Shown here piece by piece: positions 1 to 7,133 of a stretch of 7,205 nt of DNA (positions are counted from its first letter, which is position 1; every line of letters begins with the position of its first letter). This DNA comes from Chloroflexota bacterium (GTDB lineage Bacteria > Chloroflexota > Chloroflexia > Thermomicrobiales > UBA6265). The stretch spans positions 1 through 7,205 of the forward strand of contig JAEVYR010000443.1 in the NCBI GenBank assembly GCA_023392645.1, given 5' to 3'. The notes under the pieces were generated by a model that was not told where the DNA came from, did not search any database, and worked only from the letters and a program-made list of their open reading frames with translations. A program made the translations under genes and the position numbers.

Positions 1-157
1 GCAGCCGGCTGATCTCCCATGCGCCGGACCGCTCCGATGCCTGCCCTTCCATGCTGTTGCCCCACTTCTGAAGCGTCCACATCAGGTTCGGCGCGGCCAG
101 GTACAGGATGCCGATACCGATGAAGACCAGGCCACCGACGATTGCCACTGCGGTCAT
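1..157 (-). CDS. Small membrane protein, DUF6199-like, truncated at window edge
   Basis: Reading the reverse strand from the ATG at 157-155 gives 52 codons that run off the left edge. The peptide begins MTAVAIVGGLVFIGIGILYL, so residues 3-21 form one hydrophobic membrane helix. An APNLMW segment (22-27), further tryptophans (W32, W47) and a polar stretch follow. A helix, then a proline-asparagine/tryptophan segment, then a polar loop resembles the small DUF6199 family as I remember it; the expected second helix would lie outside the window. The start is well supported by an AGGAAGGAG Shine-Dalgarno 9 bases upstream. The gene runs divergently from hsdR and is probably chromosomal flank, not part of the restriction system. 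No enzymatic function is apparent. The family call is tentative; the reading frame itself is fairly secure. Confidence 0.68.
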   Translation of the reverse strand, partial: MTAVAIVGGLVFIGIGILYLAAPNLMWTLQKWGNSMEGQASERSGAWEISRL

Positions 158-166
158 GCGATCACG

Positions 167-175
167 CTCCTTCCT
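167..175 (-). promoter_or_regulatory. Shine-Dalgarno for the divergent small membrane gene
   Basis: On the reverse strand these bases read AGGAAGGAG, a near-ideal anti-16S match, 9 bases before the ATG at 157. It decides the start of the leftmost gene, which is too short within the window to be secure on length alone. Confidence 0.7.
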
Positions 176-215
176 GACACCTATCGTAACCCGATCACAA
201 TCGATGCCGCCTTCC

Positions 216-230
216 CGCTCCGCAAGAGCG
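216..230. repeat. Short inverted repeat between divergent genes
   Basis: CGCTC (216-220) and GAGCG (226-230) are perfect inverted copies around a 5-base centre, CGCAA. It lies about 60 bases before the hsdR start, where an operator or leader hairpin would sit. A 5-bp arm is common by chance in GC-rich DNA, so a regulatory role is only a possibility. Confidence 0.3.
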
Positions 231-289
231 AAATGCGGTAATGTAGACAGCAGGAAACGACACCCGACAACCGAGGCGCGAACACCAGC

Positions 290-3124
290 ATGCCCGAACC
301 GGAAGCGCTCGCCCGAATAGCCATCGACCGCCAGCTCGCAGCCGCCGGCTGGGTCGTGCAGGACCGCGACGCGCTCAACCTCTTCGCCGGCCCCGGCATC
401 GCCATCCGCGAGGTCTCCATCCCCGGCGCCGGCGAGGCCGACTACCTCCTCGTCGCCGGTCGCAGGGCCGTCGGCATCGTCGAGGCGAAGGCCGAAGGCA
501 CCACCCTCACCGGCGTCGAGACGCAAACCCGCGTCTACGCCGAGGGCCAGCTCGACGGCATCCCCGCCTGGACCCTGCCGCTGCCCATGCTCTACGAGAG
601 CACGGGCAAGGAGACCCGCTTTACCAACCTGCTCGATCCCGAGCCGCGCAGCCGCCCGGTCTTCACCTTCCACCGGCCCGACACGCTGGTCGAGTGGTCG
701 AAGGCCGCTTCGGCGAACGTCTCACCCAACGGCCGCATGGCCGCCGAGCCGGGCGCCGCCTACGACTGCGACCCGCTGACCCTCGCCGGCCGGCTCCAGC
801 GCCTGCCCGACACGATCGATGACCCCAAGCTCTGGCCCGCCCAGCGCCAGGCGATAGTCGGCCTCGAAGCGTCGCTGAAGCAGAACCGCCCCCGCGCCCT
901 GATCCAGATGGCGACCGGATCCGGCAAGACCTTCACCGCCATCTCGGCGATCTACCGGCTCATCCGCCATGCCGACGCGAAGCGAGTCCTCTTCCTCGTC
1001 GACCGGGCCAACCTCGGCAAGCAGACCTTCAACGAGTTTCAGCAGTTCACTACGCCCGACGACGGCCGCAAGTTCACCGAGCTCTACAACGTCCAGCACC
1101 TCCGCTCGAACACCATAGATCCGGTCTCCCGCGTCTGCATCGCCACCATCCAGCGCGTCTACTCCATCCTCTCCGGCGATGAGGAGCTCGACGAGTCGCT
1201 GGAGGAGGGTTCGATGTTCGACTCGGCGCGCGGCATCGAGCCGAAGCGGGAGGTCCAGTACAACCCCGCCGTGCCGATCGAGACCTTCGACATCATCGTG
1301 ATCGACGAGGCGCACCGCTCCATATTCAACCTCTGGCGGCAGGTGCTGGAGTACTTCGACGCCTACCTGATCGGCCTCACCGCCACGCCCAACAAGCAGG
1401 CGTTCGGCTTCTTCAACCAGAACCTTGTCATGGAGTACACCCACGAGGACGCCGTTCGCGACAACGTCAATGTCCCCTTCGAGGTCTACCCCATCCGCAC
1501 CCGCATCACCGCCGAGGGGTCGACCGTCGAAGCCGGCTACCAGATCGACTACCGCGACAAGAAGACCCGCGAGCGCCGCTGGCGGGAGCTGGACGAGGAC
1601 TTCACCTACGCCGCCAGCCAGCTCGACCGCGACGTGGTCGCGATGGACCAGATCCGCACCGTCGTCCGCACGTTTCGCGACCGGCTCTTCACCGAGATCT
1701 TCCCCGGCCGCACCGAGGTGCCCAAGACGCTGATCTTCGCCAAGGACGACACCCACGCCGACGACATCGTCCAGATCGTCCGCGAGGAGTTCGGCAAGGG
1801 CAACGACTTCTGCCAGAAGATTACCTACCGCACGACCGGCATCAAGCCGGAAGACTTGCTCGCACAGTTCCGCAACAACTACAACCCGCGCATCGTCGTC
1901 ACCGTCGACATGATCGCCACCGGCACCGACGTCAAGCCGATCGAGATCGTGATGTTCATGCGCACCGTCAAGAGCCGGGGCTACTTTGAGCAGATGAAGG
2001 GACGCGGCGTGCGCGTGATGCCAACCGACGACCTCCGCCGCGTCACGAAGGATGCCCTTGCCAAGACCCACTTCGTGATTGTCGACGCCGTCGGCATCGT
2101 CGAGACGGAGATGAAGGACGCCCCGCCGATGGAGCGGCGCAAGTCGCTTTCGTTCCAGCGGCTGATGGACATGACCGCCTGGGGCAGCATCGGGCAGGAC
2201 GAGCTCTCCTCCCTCGCCTACCGGCTGACGAAGGTCGAAAAGTCGCTCACCGCCGAGCAGCACGAGCAGGTTCGCACCGTCGCCAACGGTACGTCCCTTC
2301 ACCAGATCGTCGCGAAGCTGGTCGAGGCGTCCGACCCCGACCACCATATTGAGCGCGCCCGTCTGGACAACGGCATCCCGGAACACGAGATGCCGACCGA
2401 CGCTGAGATCGATGCCGCCCGCGAGGCGATGGTCGACGAGGCGATCGCGCCCCTGGCCGCTAACCCGACTCTCCGCAACGCGCTGATCGAGCTCCAGGCC
2501 CGCAGCGAGCAGGTAATCGACACGCTCTCCCGCGACGAGGTGATCGCCGCCGGGTTCTCGCCGGAGGCGAAGGACCGCCTCGTCGCGATGACCCGCGACT
2601 TCCGCCAGTTCATCGAAGAAAACGCCGACGAGCTCGCCGCACTCCAGTTCTTCTACAACCGTCCCTACGGCTCTCGCCCGACGCTGAAGGATATCCGAGA
2701 GCTGGCGAAGCTGATCGAGGCGCCCCCGCGCAACTGGAGCGTCGATGCGCTCTGGCGCGCCTACCAGCAGGTCGAGGGCAGCCGCGTCCACGGCTCCGGC
2801 CAGCGCGTGCTGACCGACCTCGTCTCGCTGGTCAAATACGCGGCCGGCATGGATGATGAGCTGGTGCCCTTCCGGGTGCAGGTCGACGAGCGCTTCGCCG
2901 CCTGGCTGGCGCAGCAGGAGGCGGCGGGCCGGACCTTCTCGCCCGAGCAGCGCCGCTGGCTGGAAATGATCCGCGACCAGATCGCCGGCAGCTTCGCCAT
3001 CGAGCGGGACGACCTCGACGAGGCGCCCTTCAACCGCCACGGCGGGCTCGGGAGGCTCTACGCCCTCTTCGGTGACGACTATCAGCAAATTCTGGATGAG
3101 CTCAACGAGGCACTGGCCGCATGA
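290..3124 (+). CDS. hsdR: Type I restriction enzyme R subunit (EcoEI-like HsdR)
   Basis: This is the 944-residue restriction/translocation subunit. Bound to the M2S core at an unmethylated target, it hydrolyses ATP, pulls in flanking DNA and cleaves at a distance. The N-terminal nuclease domain shows a PD-(D/E)xK-type core with D51 and E65-A-K67. The SF2 motor follows: Walker A in MATGSGKT (207-214), motif Ia near VDRANLGKQ (237-245), DEAH box D339-E-A-H342, TATP motif III (364-367), a motif V region ATGTDV (543-548), and motif VI with Q568, G571-R572-G573 and R575. The helical C-terminal part (roughly 600-944) should bind the M2S core and matches what I recall of EcoEI-type R subunits. All key motor and nuclease residues are intact, with no frameshift. 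The ATG at 290 has only a weak GAGG at 273-276, 13 bases away. The stop overlaps the hsdS start in ATGA. The subfamily assignment is from memory of motifs. Confidence 0.97.
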   Translation: MPEPEALARIAIDRQLAAAGWVVQDRDALNLFAGPGIAIREVSIPGAGEADYLLVAGRRAVGIVEAKAEGTTLTGVETQTRVYAEGQLDGIPAWTLPLPMLYESTGKETRFTNLLDPEPRSRPVFTFHRPDTLVEWSKAASANVSPNGRMAAEPGAAYDCDPLTLAGRLQRLPDTIDDPKLWPAQRQAIVGLEASLKQNRPRALIQMATGSGKTFTAISAIYRLIRHADAKRVLFLVDRANLGKQTFNEFQQFTTPDDGRKFTELYNVQHLRSNTIDPVSRVCIATIQRVYSILSGDEELDESLEEGSMFDSARGIEPKREVQYNPAVPIETFDIIVIDEAHRSIFNLWRQVLEYFDAYLIGLTATPNKQAFGFFNQNLVMEYTHEDAVRDNVNVPFEVYPIRTRITAEGSTVEAGYQIDYRDKKTRERRWRELDEDFTYAASQLDRDVVAMDQIRTVVRTFRDRLFTEIFPGRTEVPKTLIFAKDDTHADDIVQIVREEFGKGNDFCQKITYRTTGIKPEDLLAQFRNNYNPRIVVTVDMIATGTDVKPIEIVMFMRTVKSRGYFEQMKGRGVRVMPTDDLRRVTKDALAKTHFVIVDAVGIVETEMKDAPPMERRKSLSFQRLMDMTAWGSIGQDELSSLAYRLTKVEKSLTAEQHEQVRTVANGTSLHQIVAKLVEASDPDHHIERARLDNGIPEHEMPTDAEIDAAREAMVDEAIAPLAANPTLRNALIELQARSEQVIDTLSRDEVIAAGFSPEAKDRLVAMTRDFRQFIEENADELAALQFFYNRPYGSRPTLKDIRELAKLIEAPPRNWSVDALWRAYQQVEGSRVHGSGQRVLTDLVSLVKYAAGMDDELVPFRVQVDERFAAWLAQQEAAGRTFSPEQRRWLEMIRDQIAGSFAIERDDLDEAPFNRHGGLGRLYALFGDDYQQILDELNEALAA

Positions 3125-4521
3125 GTCGATTCAACGGTGAATTACCTGACGGTTGGCGATGGAGCACGCTGGGCGCGGAATTCAAGTGGGGCAGTGGCGG
3201 CACTCCCAAGAGTACCGTTCCCGCCTATTACGATGGCGGCATACCTTGGGCGGTCATTGGCGATCTGAACGACGGTGTCGTTCGCGCTACGGCAAGAACG
3301 ATCAGCGACGAAGGACTTCGCAATAGTTCGGCGAAGTGGATTGACGAAGGCGCGATCCTTATCGCCATGTATGGGTCGATTGGGAAGCTCGGCATAGCTG
3401 GCAACGCGCTTACCACCAATCAGGCTATAGCTTTCACGAAACCCGAGACTGTCAACCCACGCTATCTTTTCTGGTACTTGCGCTCGATACGCTCCGAGCT
3501 GACGTCACTTGGAAAGGGCGGGACGCAGAGCAACATCAGCCAGACCGTAATCAAGTCGATTCCGTTCCCAGTTGCCCCGTGCGAAGTGCAGGACAGGATT
3601 GTCGAAGAGATCGAGACACAGCTCGCCCGGCTGGACGACGCCGTCGCTTCCCTCCAACGCGCCCGCGCCCGACTCAAGCGCTACAGGGCGTCTGTGCTCA
3701 AGGCCGCCTGCGAGGGGCGGCTTGTCCCGACCGAAGCGGAGCTCGCCCAGCAGGAGGGCCGCGACTACGAACCGGCATCTGTCCTGCTCGACCGCATCAA
3801 GGCCGATCGGGAATCCAGCGCCAACGGCAAGCGCCGCAAGAGCAAGAAGGCGGCTCCGCTCGACAGGTCGAGGATGCCTGAGCTACCTGGCGGGTGGGCA
3901 TGGGCAAAAATTGCAGAAATTGCAGACGTCGGCACAGGTGCGACACCGCTTCGGTCAAACAAGGCCTTTTACGACGGTGGCAGCGTCCCTTGGGTTACCA
4001 GCGGCGCGCTCAACGATGACAGAGTGACAGAGGCGCGCGAGTACGTCACGAGTAAGGCACTAGACGAAACCAATCTGACTCTCTTTCCGTCTGGCACATT
4101 GCTCATCGCGATGTACGGAGAAGGCAAGACCAGAGGCAAGTGCTCCGAGTTGGCGATAGAAGCGGCGACGAACCAGGCGATTGCAGCGGTCGTGTTTGAC
4201 GAGGCATCACGGCCGCTGAAGGCGATGGTGAAGCTGTTCTTGGCGAGCAGCTACGAAGACATGCGTCGTGCCGCTAGTGGCGGGGTTCAACCGAACCTAA
4301 ACCTTAGCATTATCAAGAACATCGGCGTCCCGATTCCCCCGCTTTGCGAGCAGGAGCGGATCGTCGAGGAGGCCGAGCGCCGACTGACCATACTCGATCA
4401 AGTGGAATCTGCGGTAGGCAGGAACCTCAAACGCGCCGAGACGCTGCGGCAGTCAGTTCTGAGATCGGCGTTCAGCGGCCGCAGGTTGCAAGTTGAGCAA
4501 GTGGCGGAAAATTTGGCATGA
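3121..4521 (+). CDS. hsdS: Type I restriction-modification specificity subunit
   Basis: HsdS (466 residues) sets the bipartite DNA target for both methylation and restriction and holds two HsdM copies. It has the classic two-fold layout. TRD1 spans about residues 7-155 and starts at ELPDGWRW. A conserved helical spacer covers about 156-200 (Q157-D-R-I-V-E-E onward), followed by a linker with a basic run at 237-243. TRD2 spans about 254-408 and starts at ELPGGWAW. A second conserved helix covers about 409-452 (C409-E-Q-E-R-I-V-E-E). Both TRDs share GxGxTP, YDGG..PW, G.LND, LIAMYG and TNQAIA. The length is normal and both halves are complete, so the subunit looks functional. The start overlaps the hsdR stop by four bases, and the stop overlaps the next gene likewise, suggesting coupled translation. 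The TRD-coding parts are much poorer in GC than the spacer, a sign of module exchange. The target sequence cannot be read from the protein by eye. Confidence 0.96.
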   Translation: MSRFNGELPDGWRWSTLGAEFKWGSGGTPKSTVPAYYDGGIPWAVIGDLNDGVVRATARTISDEGLRNSSAKWIDEGAILIAMYGSIGKLGIAGNALTTNQAIAFTKPETVNPRYLFWYLRSIRSELTSLGKGGTQSNISQTVIKSIPFPVAPCEVQDRIVEEIETQLARLDDAVASLQRARARLKRYRASVLKAACEGRLVPTEAELAQQEGRDYEPASVLLDRIKADRESSANGKRRKSKKAAPLDRSRMPELPGGWAWAKIAEIADVGTGATPLRSNKAFYDGGSVPWVTSGALNDDRVTEAREYVTSKALDETNLTLFPSGTLLIAMYGEGKTRGKCSELAIEAATNQAIAAVVFDEASRPLKAMVKLFLASSYEDMRRAASGGVQPNLNLSIIKNIGVPIPPLCEQERIVEEAERRLTILDQVESAVGRNLKRAETLRQSVLRSAFSGRRLQVEQVAENLA

Positions 4522-5549
4522 AGCAGGTTGAGTCGCCGAGCTCTAAGCAGACCCAAAACCCGCTCCAAACCAATCAGCATGCTCCTGAAAACTTCGCGCC
4601 GACACTTGCGATGACATTCATCATAGGGGTCATGGCAGTCGTCATCTGCTTCGTACTCGTGGATCGTGATCCCGACACGATAGTCATCGATCCGAACGGC
4701 GATCCAACCGAGGTGTTCAACGCGACGACAGCCCTCGACTACGCTGATCGCATTTCTCGGATCGCAGAAGTCACCGTCGGCGGTGTACTAACGCTCACAC
4801 TCGCCTTGGTCGGCTTCAGCTGGCTCAGTACTAGCGTTCGGATCGACAGAGACCGACAGGAGCTGGTTGAGCACAAACAGCGGCTCCAAGACGACCTCGA
4901 ACACCGATTCGAAAAGAGTACGGAGAGTTACGAGGGCGACATTATCGCTCTCAAGGCAGCAATTGGCCGGCTTGAATCTGAGGTGAAAACCAACCACGCA
5001 CGCTACCTAAACAGTCTTGAACACATGCTCTCCAGACAGAACCAGCCCGCTGAGACGCAGTTCCCGAAGACGCTGAATAGGGGATATCCGGATATATCTG
5101 ACTTGGCGGATGCGCGAGACAATGTCCTCCTAGCCATCGAAAGGAAGGATGACTTGCTAGCCTGGAACAGTTTCGCCGACTTTGTTGGCAAACTCAGCAC
5201 TGCTATCGCCGGGTTTGCGCATAGCGACAAATTCGCCCGGCGACAGCACATACACGGTGATAATCTGGAAGGTCCAACTCAACTCCATGCGTCCAATGCG
5301 CTCGTCGAGCTCCTATCAGTATCGACCGTCATGGAGCCGATGAAGGAGTTCGTTTCGCGCGTTCCGATGACCTTATCCCTGGAGCGAGGGCGCGATTGTG
5401 CCGTTGAGTTGGGTCAAGTATTGGGTGTTCTGGAGGAGCAGGCAGCGTCGGCACCACCTCTTCAAGAGGTCCGGTATCAACCGATTGCAATGGCCCTGGA
5501 CTCTCTGATCCTTACACTTGAGTCTCGATTGTACGCACGACCCACCTGA
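4518..5549 (+). CDS. Unrecognised two-helix membrane protein with coiled coil, inside the hsd operon
   Basis: I do not recognise this 343-residue protein. A polar N-terminus (1-26) precedes two predicted membrane helices at about 27-48 and 84-104, separated by a 35-residue acidic loop (DRDPDTIVID and onward). The charged stretch 108-170, rich in E, K, R and Q with leucines at heptad-like spacing, should be a coiled coil. Residues 190-343 look soluble and helical. Basic residues after helix 2 (R108, R111, R113) and the acidic loop suggest, by the positive-inside rule, both termini in the cytoplasm. I see no nucleotide-binding, nuclease, protease or lipase motif. The ATG shares ATGA with the hsdS stop, so translation is probably coupled; no good Shine-Dalgarno precedes it. 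Its GC content is well below that of hsdR and hsdM. Membrane helices plus coiled coil beside defence genes recall accessory membrane effectors, but this is inference. It could also be a stray cargo gene. Confidence 0.87.
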   Translation: MKQVESPSSKQTQNPLQTNQHAPENFAPTLAMTFIIGVMAVVICFVLVDRDPDTIVIDPNGDPTEVFNATTALDYADRISRIAEVTVGGVLTLTLALVGFSWLSTSVRIDRDRQELVEHKQRLQDDLEHRFEKSTESYEGDIIALKAAIGRLESEVKTNHARYLNSLEHMLSRQNQPAETQFPKTLNRGYPDISDLADARDNVLLAIERKDDLLAWNSFADFVGKLSTAIAGFAHSDKFARRQHIHGDNLEGPTQLHASNALVELLSVSTVMEPMKEFVSRVPMTLSLERGRDCAVELGQVLGVLEEQAASAPPLQEVRYQPIAMALDSLILTLESRLYARPT

Positions 5550-5618
5550 CTGCAAAGCAGAAATCCTGGTCGAAAAATGCCAGTTCAACGAGCCGATGAA
5601 CGAAGGAGACTTGTTGTC
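5550..5618 (+). other. Gap between gene X and hsdM
   Basis: These 69 bases contain the only break between genes of the hsd unit. Translation in the hsdM frame is open from an ATG at 5577, but that stretch (MPVQRADERRRLVV) is unlike the N-terminus of HsdM, and the Shine-Dalgarno lies downstream of it. I found no convincing promoter or hairpin here. Confidence 0.5.
5603..5608 (+). promoter_or_regulatory. Shine-Dalgarno deciding the hsdM start
   Basis: AAGGAG lies 10 bases before the ATG at 5619, which begins MSNNRQVVDKLWNYCNLLRD, a typical HsdM N-terminus. It favours 5619 over the in-frame ATG at 5577. It is the best ribosome binding site in the hsd unit, in contrast to the coupled starts of hsdS and gene X. 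Confidence 0.75.
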
Positions 5619-7133
5619 ATGTCCAACAATAGGCAGGTCGTTGACAAGCTCTGGAACTACTGCAACCTTCTTCGCGACGACGGCCTCTCCTACGGCGACT
5701 ACGTCGAGCAGCTCACCTACCTGCTCTTCCTCAAGATGGCCGACGAGCGCACCGAGCCGCCGTACAACGAGAATTCCTTCATCCCCGCCGGACTCGACTG
5801 GAACAGCCTCGTCGCCCTTGACGGCCCCGAGCTGGAGACGCAGTATCGGCACATCCTCGAGTCGCTCGCCCGCGAGCCGGGCATGCTCGGCACCATCTTC
5901 CAGAAGTCCCAGAACAAGATCTCCGACCCCGCCAAGCTCACCCGCCTCGTCCGCGACCTCATCGACCGCGAGCGCTGGCTCTCCCTCGACACCGACACCA
6001 AGGGCGACGCCTACGAGGGGCTGCTGGAGCGCAATGCGCAGGACACCAAGGGGGGAGCCGGCCAGTACTTCACCCCGCGACCCCTCATCGACGCCATCGT
6101 CGACTGCGTCCGCCCCCAGCCCGGCGAGACGATCCACGACCCCGCCGCCGGTACCGCCGGTTTCCTGCTCTCCGCGCACCGCTTCATCAGCGAGAACTAC
6201 GACCTCGACCGCGACGAGAAGCGACACCTGCGCCTCGATGCGCTCTCCGGCACCGAGCTGGTCCCCGGCGTCGCCCGCCTCGCCGCCATGAACCTGCTGC
6301 TGCACGGCGTCGGTCCGCTCAAGGGCGACGAGGGCGAATCGCCGATCGCGGTCAAGGACAGCCTGCTCTCGCGCGGCACCACGCGCTACGACGTCGTCCT
6401 CACCAACCCGCCCTTCGGCAAGAAGTCGAGCGTGCTCGTTGTCAATGAGGAGGGCGAGCAGGAACGCAGCACCACGTCCATCGTCCGCGACGACTTCATC
6501 GCCACCACCAGCAACAAGCAGCTCAACTTCCTCCAGCACGTGAAGAACATCCTCAAGGTCAACGGCCGCGCGGCGGTCGTTGTCCCGGACAACGTCCTCT
6601 TCGAGGGCGGCGCCGGCGAGACGATCCGGCGCGACCTGCTCAAGACCGCCGACGTCCACACCCTGCTCCGCCTGCCCACCGGCATCTTCTACGCGCAGGG
6701 CGTCAAGGCGAACGTGCTCTTCTTCGATGTGAAGGAGGCCAGCGAGCGACCGTGGACCCGCAGGCTCTGGATCTACGATCTCCGCACCAACAAGCACTTC
6801 ACGCTCAAGACGAAGCAACTCCAGCGGAGCGATCTCGACGAGTTCGTGAGCTGCTACCACCCGGAAAACCGCGAGGACCGCGCGCCGACCTGGTCGGAGG
6901 ACAACCCGGACGGCCGCTGGCGCTCCTACGACTACGAAGAGCTCGTCGCCCGGGACAAGGCCAACCTCGACATCTTCTGGCTGCGCGACGAGAGCCTCGA
7001 CGATGCTGCCTCCCTCGAAGACCCCGACGTCATCGCCGCCGAGATCATCGAGGATCTCCAGACCGCCCTCGACGAGATCTCCCTCATCTACCCCGACCTC
7101 GCCGGCCCGCCAGATGCGCCCGATCGGGTGTAG
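5619..7133 (+). CDS. hsdM: Type I restriction-modification DNA methyltransferase (N6-adenine) subunit
   Basis: HsdM (504 residues from this start) transfers a methyl group from S-adenosylmethionine to N6 of adenine in the target chosen by HsdS; two copies with one HsdS form the methyltransferase and the core of the restriction complex. Residues about 5-140 are the helical HsdM N-terminal domain. The catalytic domain follows with AGQYFTPR (147-154), the SAM-binding motif I DPAAGTAGF (174-182) and catalytic motif IV N263-P-P-F266, the order typical of gamma-class N6-adenine enzymes. LNFLQHVKNILK (302-313) and VVPDNVLFEGG (321-331) are further family-typical segments. The C-terminus, with YDLRT (386-390) and RDKANLDIFWL (445-455), is complete, and the length is ordinary. 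It is the last gene of the unit, after a 69-base gap, with its own Shine-Dalgarno. Its high GC and codon use match hsdR and differ from gene X just upstream. A longer form from 5577 (518 residues) is possible but unlikely. Confidence 0.97.
   Translation: MSNNRQVVDKLWNYCNLLRDDGLSYGDYVEQLTYLLFLKMADERTEPPYNENSFIPAGLDWNSLVALDGPELETQYRHILESLAREPGMLGTIFQKSQNKISDPAKLTRLVRDLIDRERWLSLDTDTKGDAYEGLLERNAQDTKGGAGQYFTPRPLIDAIVDCVRPQPGETIHDPAAGTAGFLLSAHRFISENYDLDRDEKRHLRLDALSGTELVPGVARLAAMNLLLHGVGPLKGDEGESPIAVKDSLLSRGTTRYDVVLTNPPFGKKSSVLVVNEEGEQERSTTSIVRDDFIATTSNKQLNFLQHVKNILKVNGRAAVVVPDNVLFEGGAGETIRRDLLKTADVHTLLRLPTGIFYAQGVKANVLFFDVKEASERPWTRRLWIYDLRTNKHFTLKTKQLQRSDLDEFVSCYHPENREDRAPTWSEDNPDGRWRSYDYEELVARDKANLDIFWLRDESLDDAASLEDPDVIAAEIIEDLQTALDEISLIYPDLAGPPDAPDRV

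Larger units (their letters stand above)
158..289. other. Divergent intergenic region upstream of hsdR
   Basis: These 132 bases separate the leftward small membrane gene from hsdR and should carry promoters for both directions. I could not find a -35/-10 pair with good spacing on either strand; TAATGT at 239-244 and TACGAT on the reverse strand (190-185) are only weak -10 candidates. The stretch is somewhat richer in A and T than hsdR. It contains a short inverted repeat (216-230) and a smaller one, CGAT-CACA-ATCG, at 192-203. Either could be an operator, but neither is strong enough to call. Confidence 0.5.

Noticed and set aside
722..3088. A 788-codon open frame on the - strand opposite hsdR
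   Set aside because: It lies wholly antisense to a gene with all HsdR motifs. The translation is low-complexity, rich in V, L, D, G, A and R with no domain, as expected when GC-ending codons remove stops from the opposite strand.
3572..4027. Alternative + strand frames of 100-151 codons inside hsdS
   Set aside because: They cover the GC-rich conserved spacer of hsdS and have biased, low-complexity translations; they are out-of-frame readings.
5080..5098. Repeated GGATAT units in gene X, a possible short repeat
   Set aside because: Only two short copies inside the coding frame, encoding an ordinary GYPDISD stretch; chance is enough.
5577..5618. Upstream in-frame ATG as the hsdM start
   Set aside because: The AAGGAG at 5603-5608 is inside this extension and correctly spaced for 5619, and the extra 14 residues do not look like an HsdM N-terminus.
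5518..6291. A 257-codon + strand frame overlapping the end of gene X and the start of hsdM
   Set aside because: The protein is almost all S, P, T, A and R after residue 60, the typical shifted reading of GC-rich coding sequence. HsdM in another frame has clear catalytic motifs.
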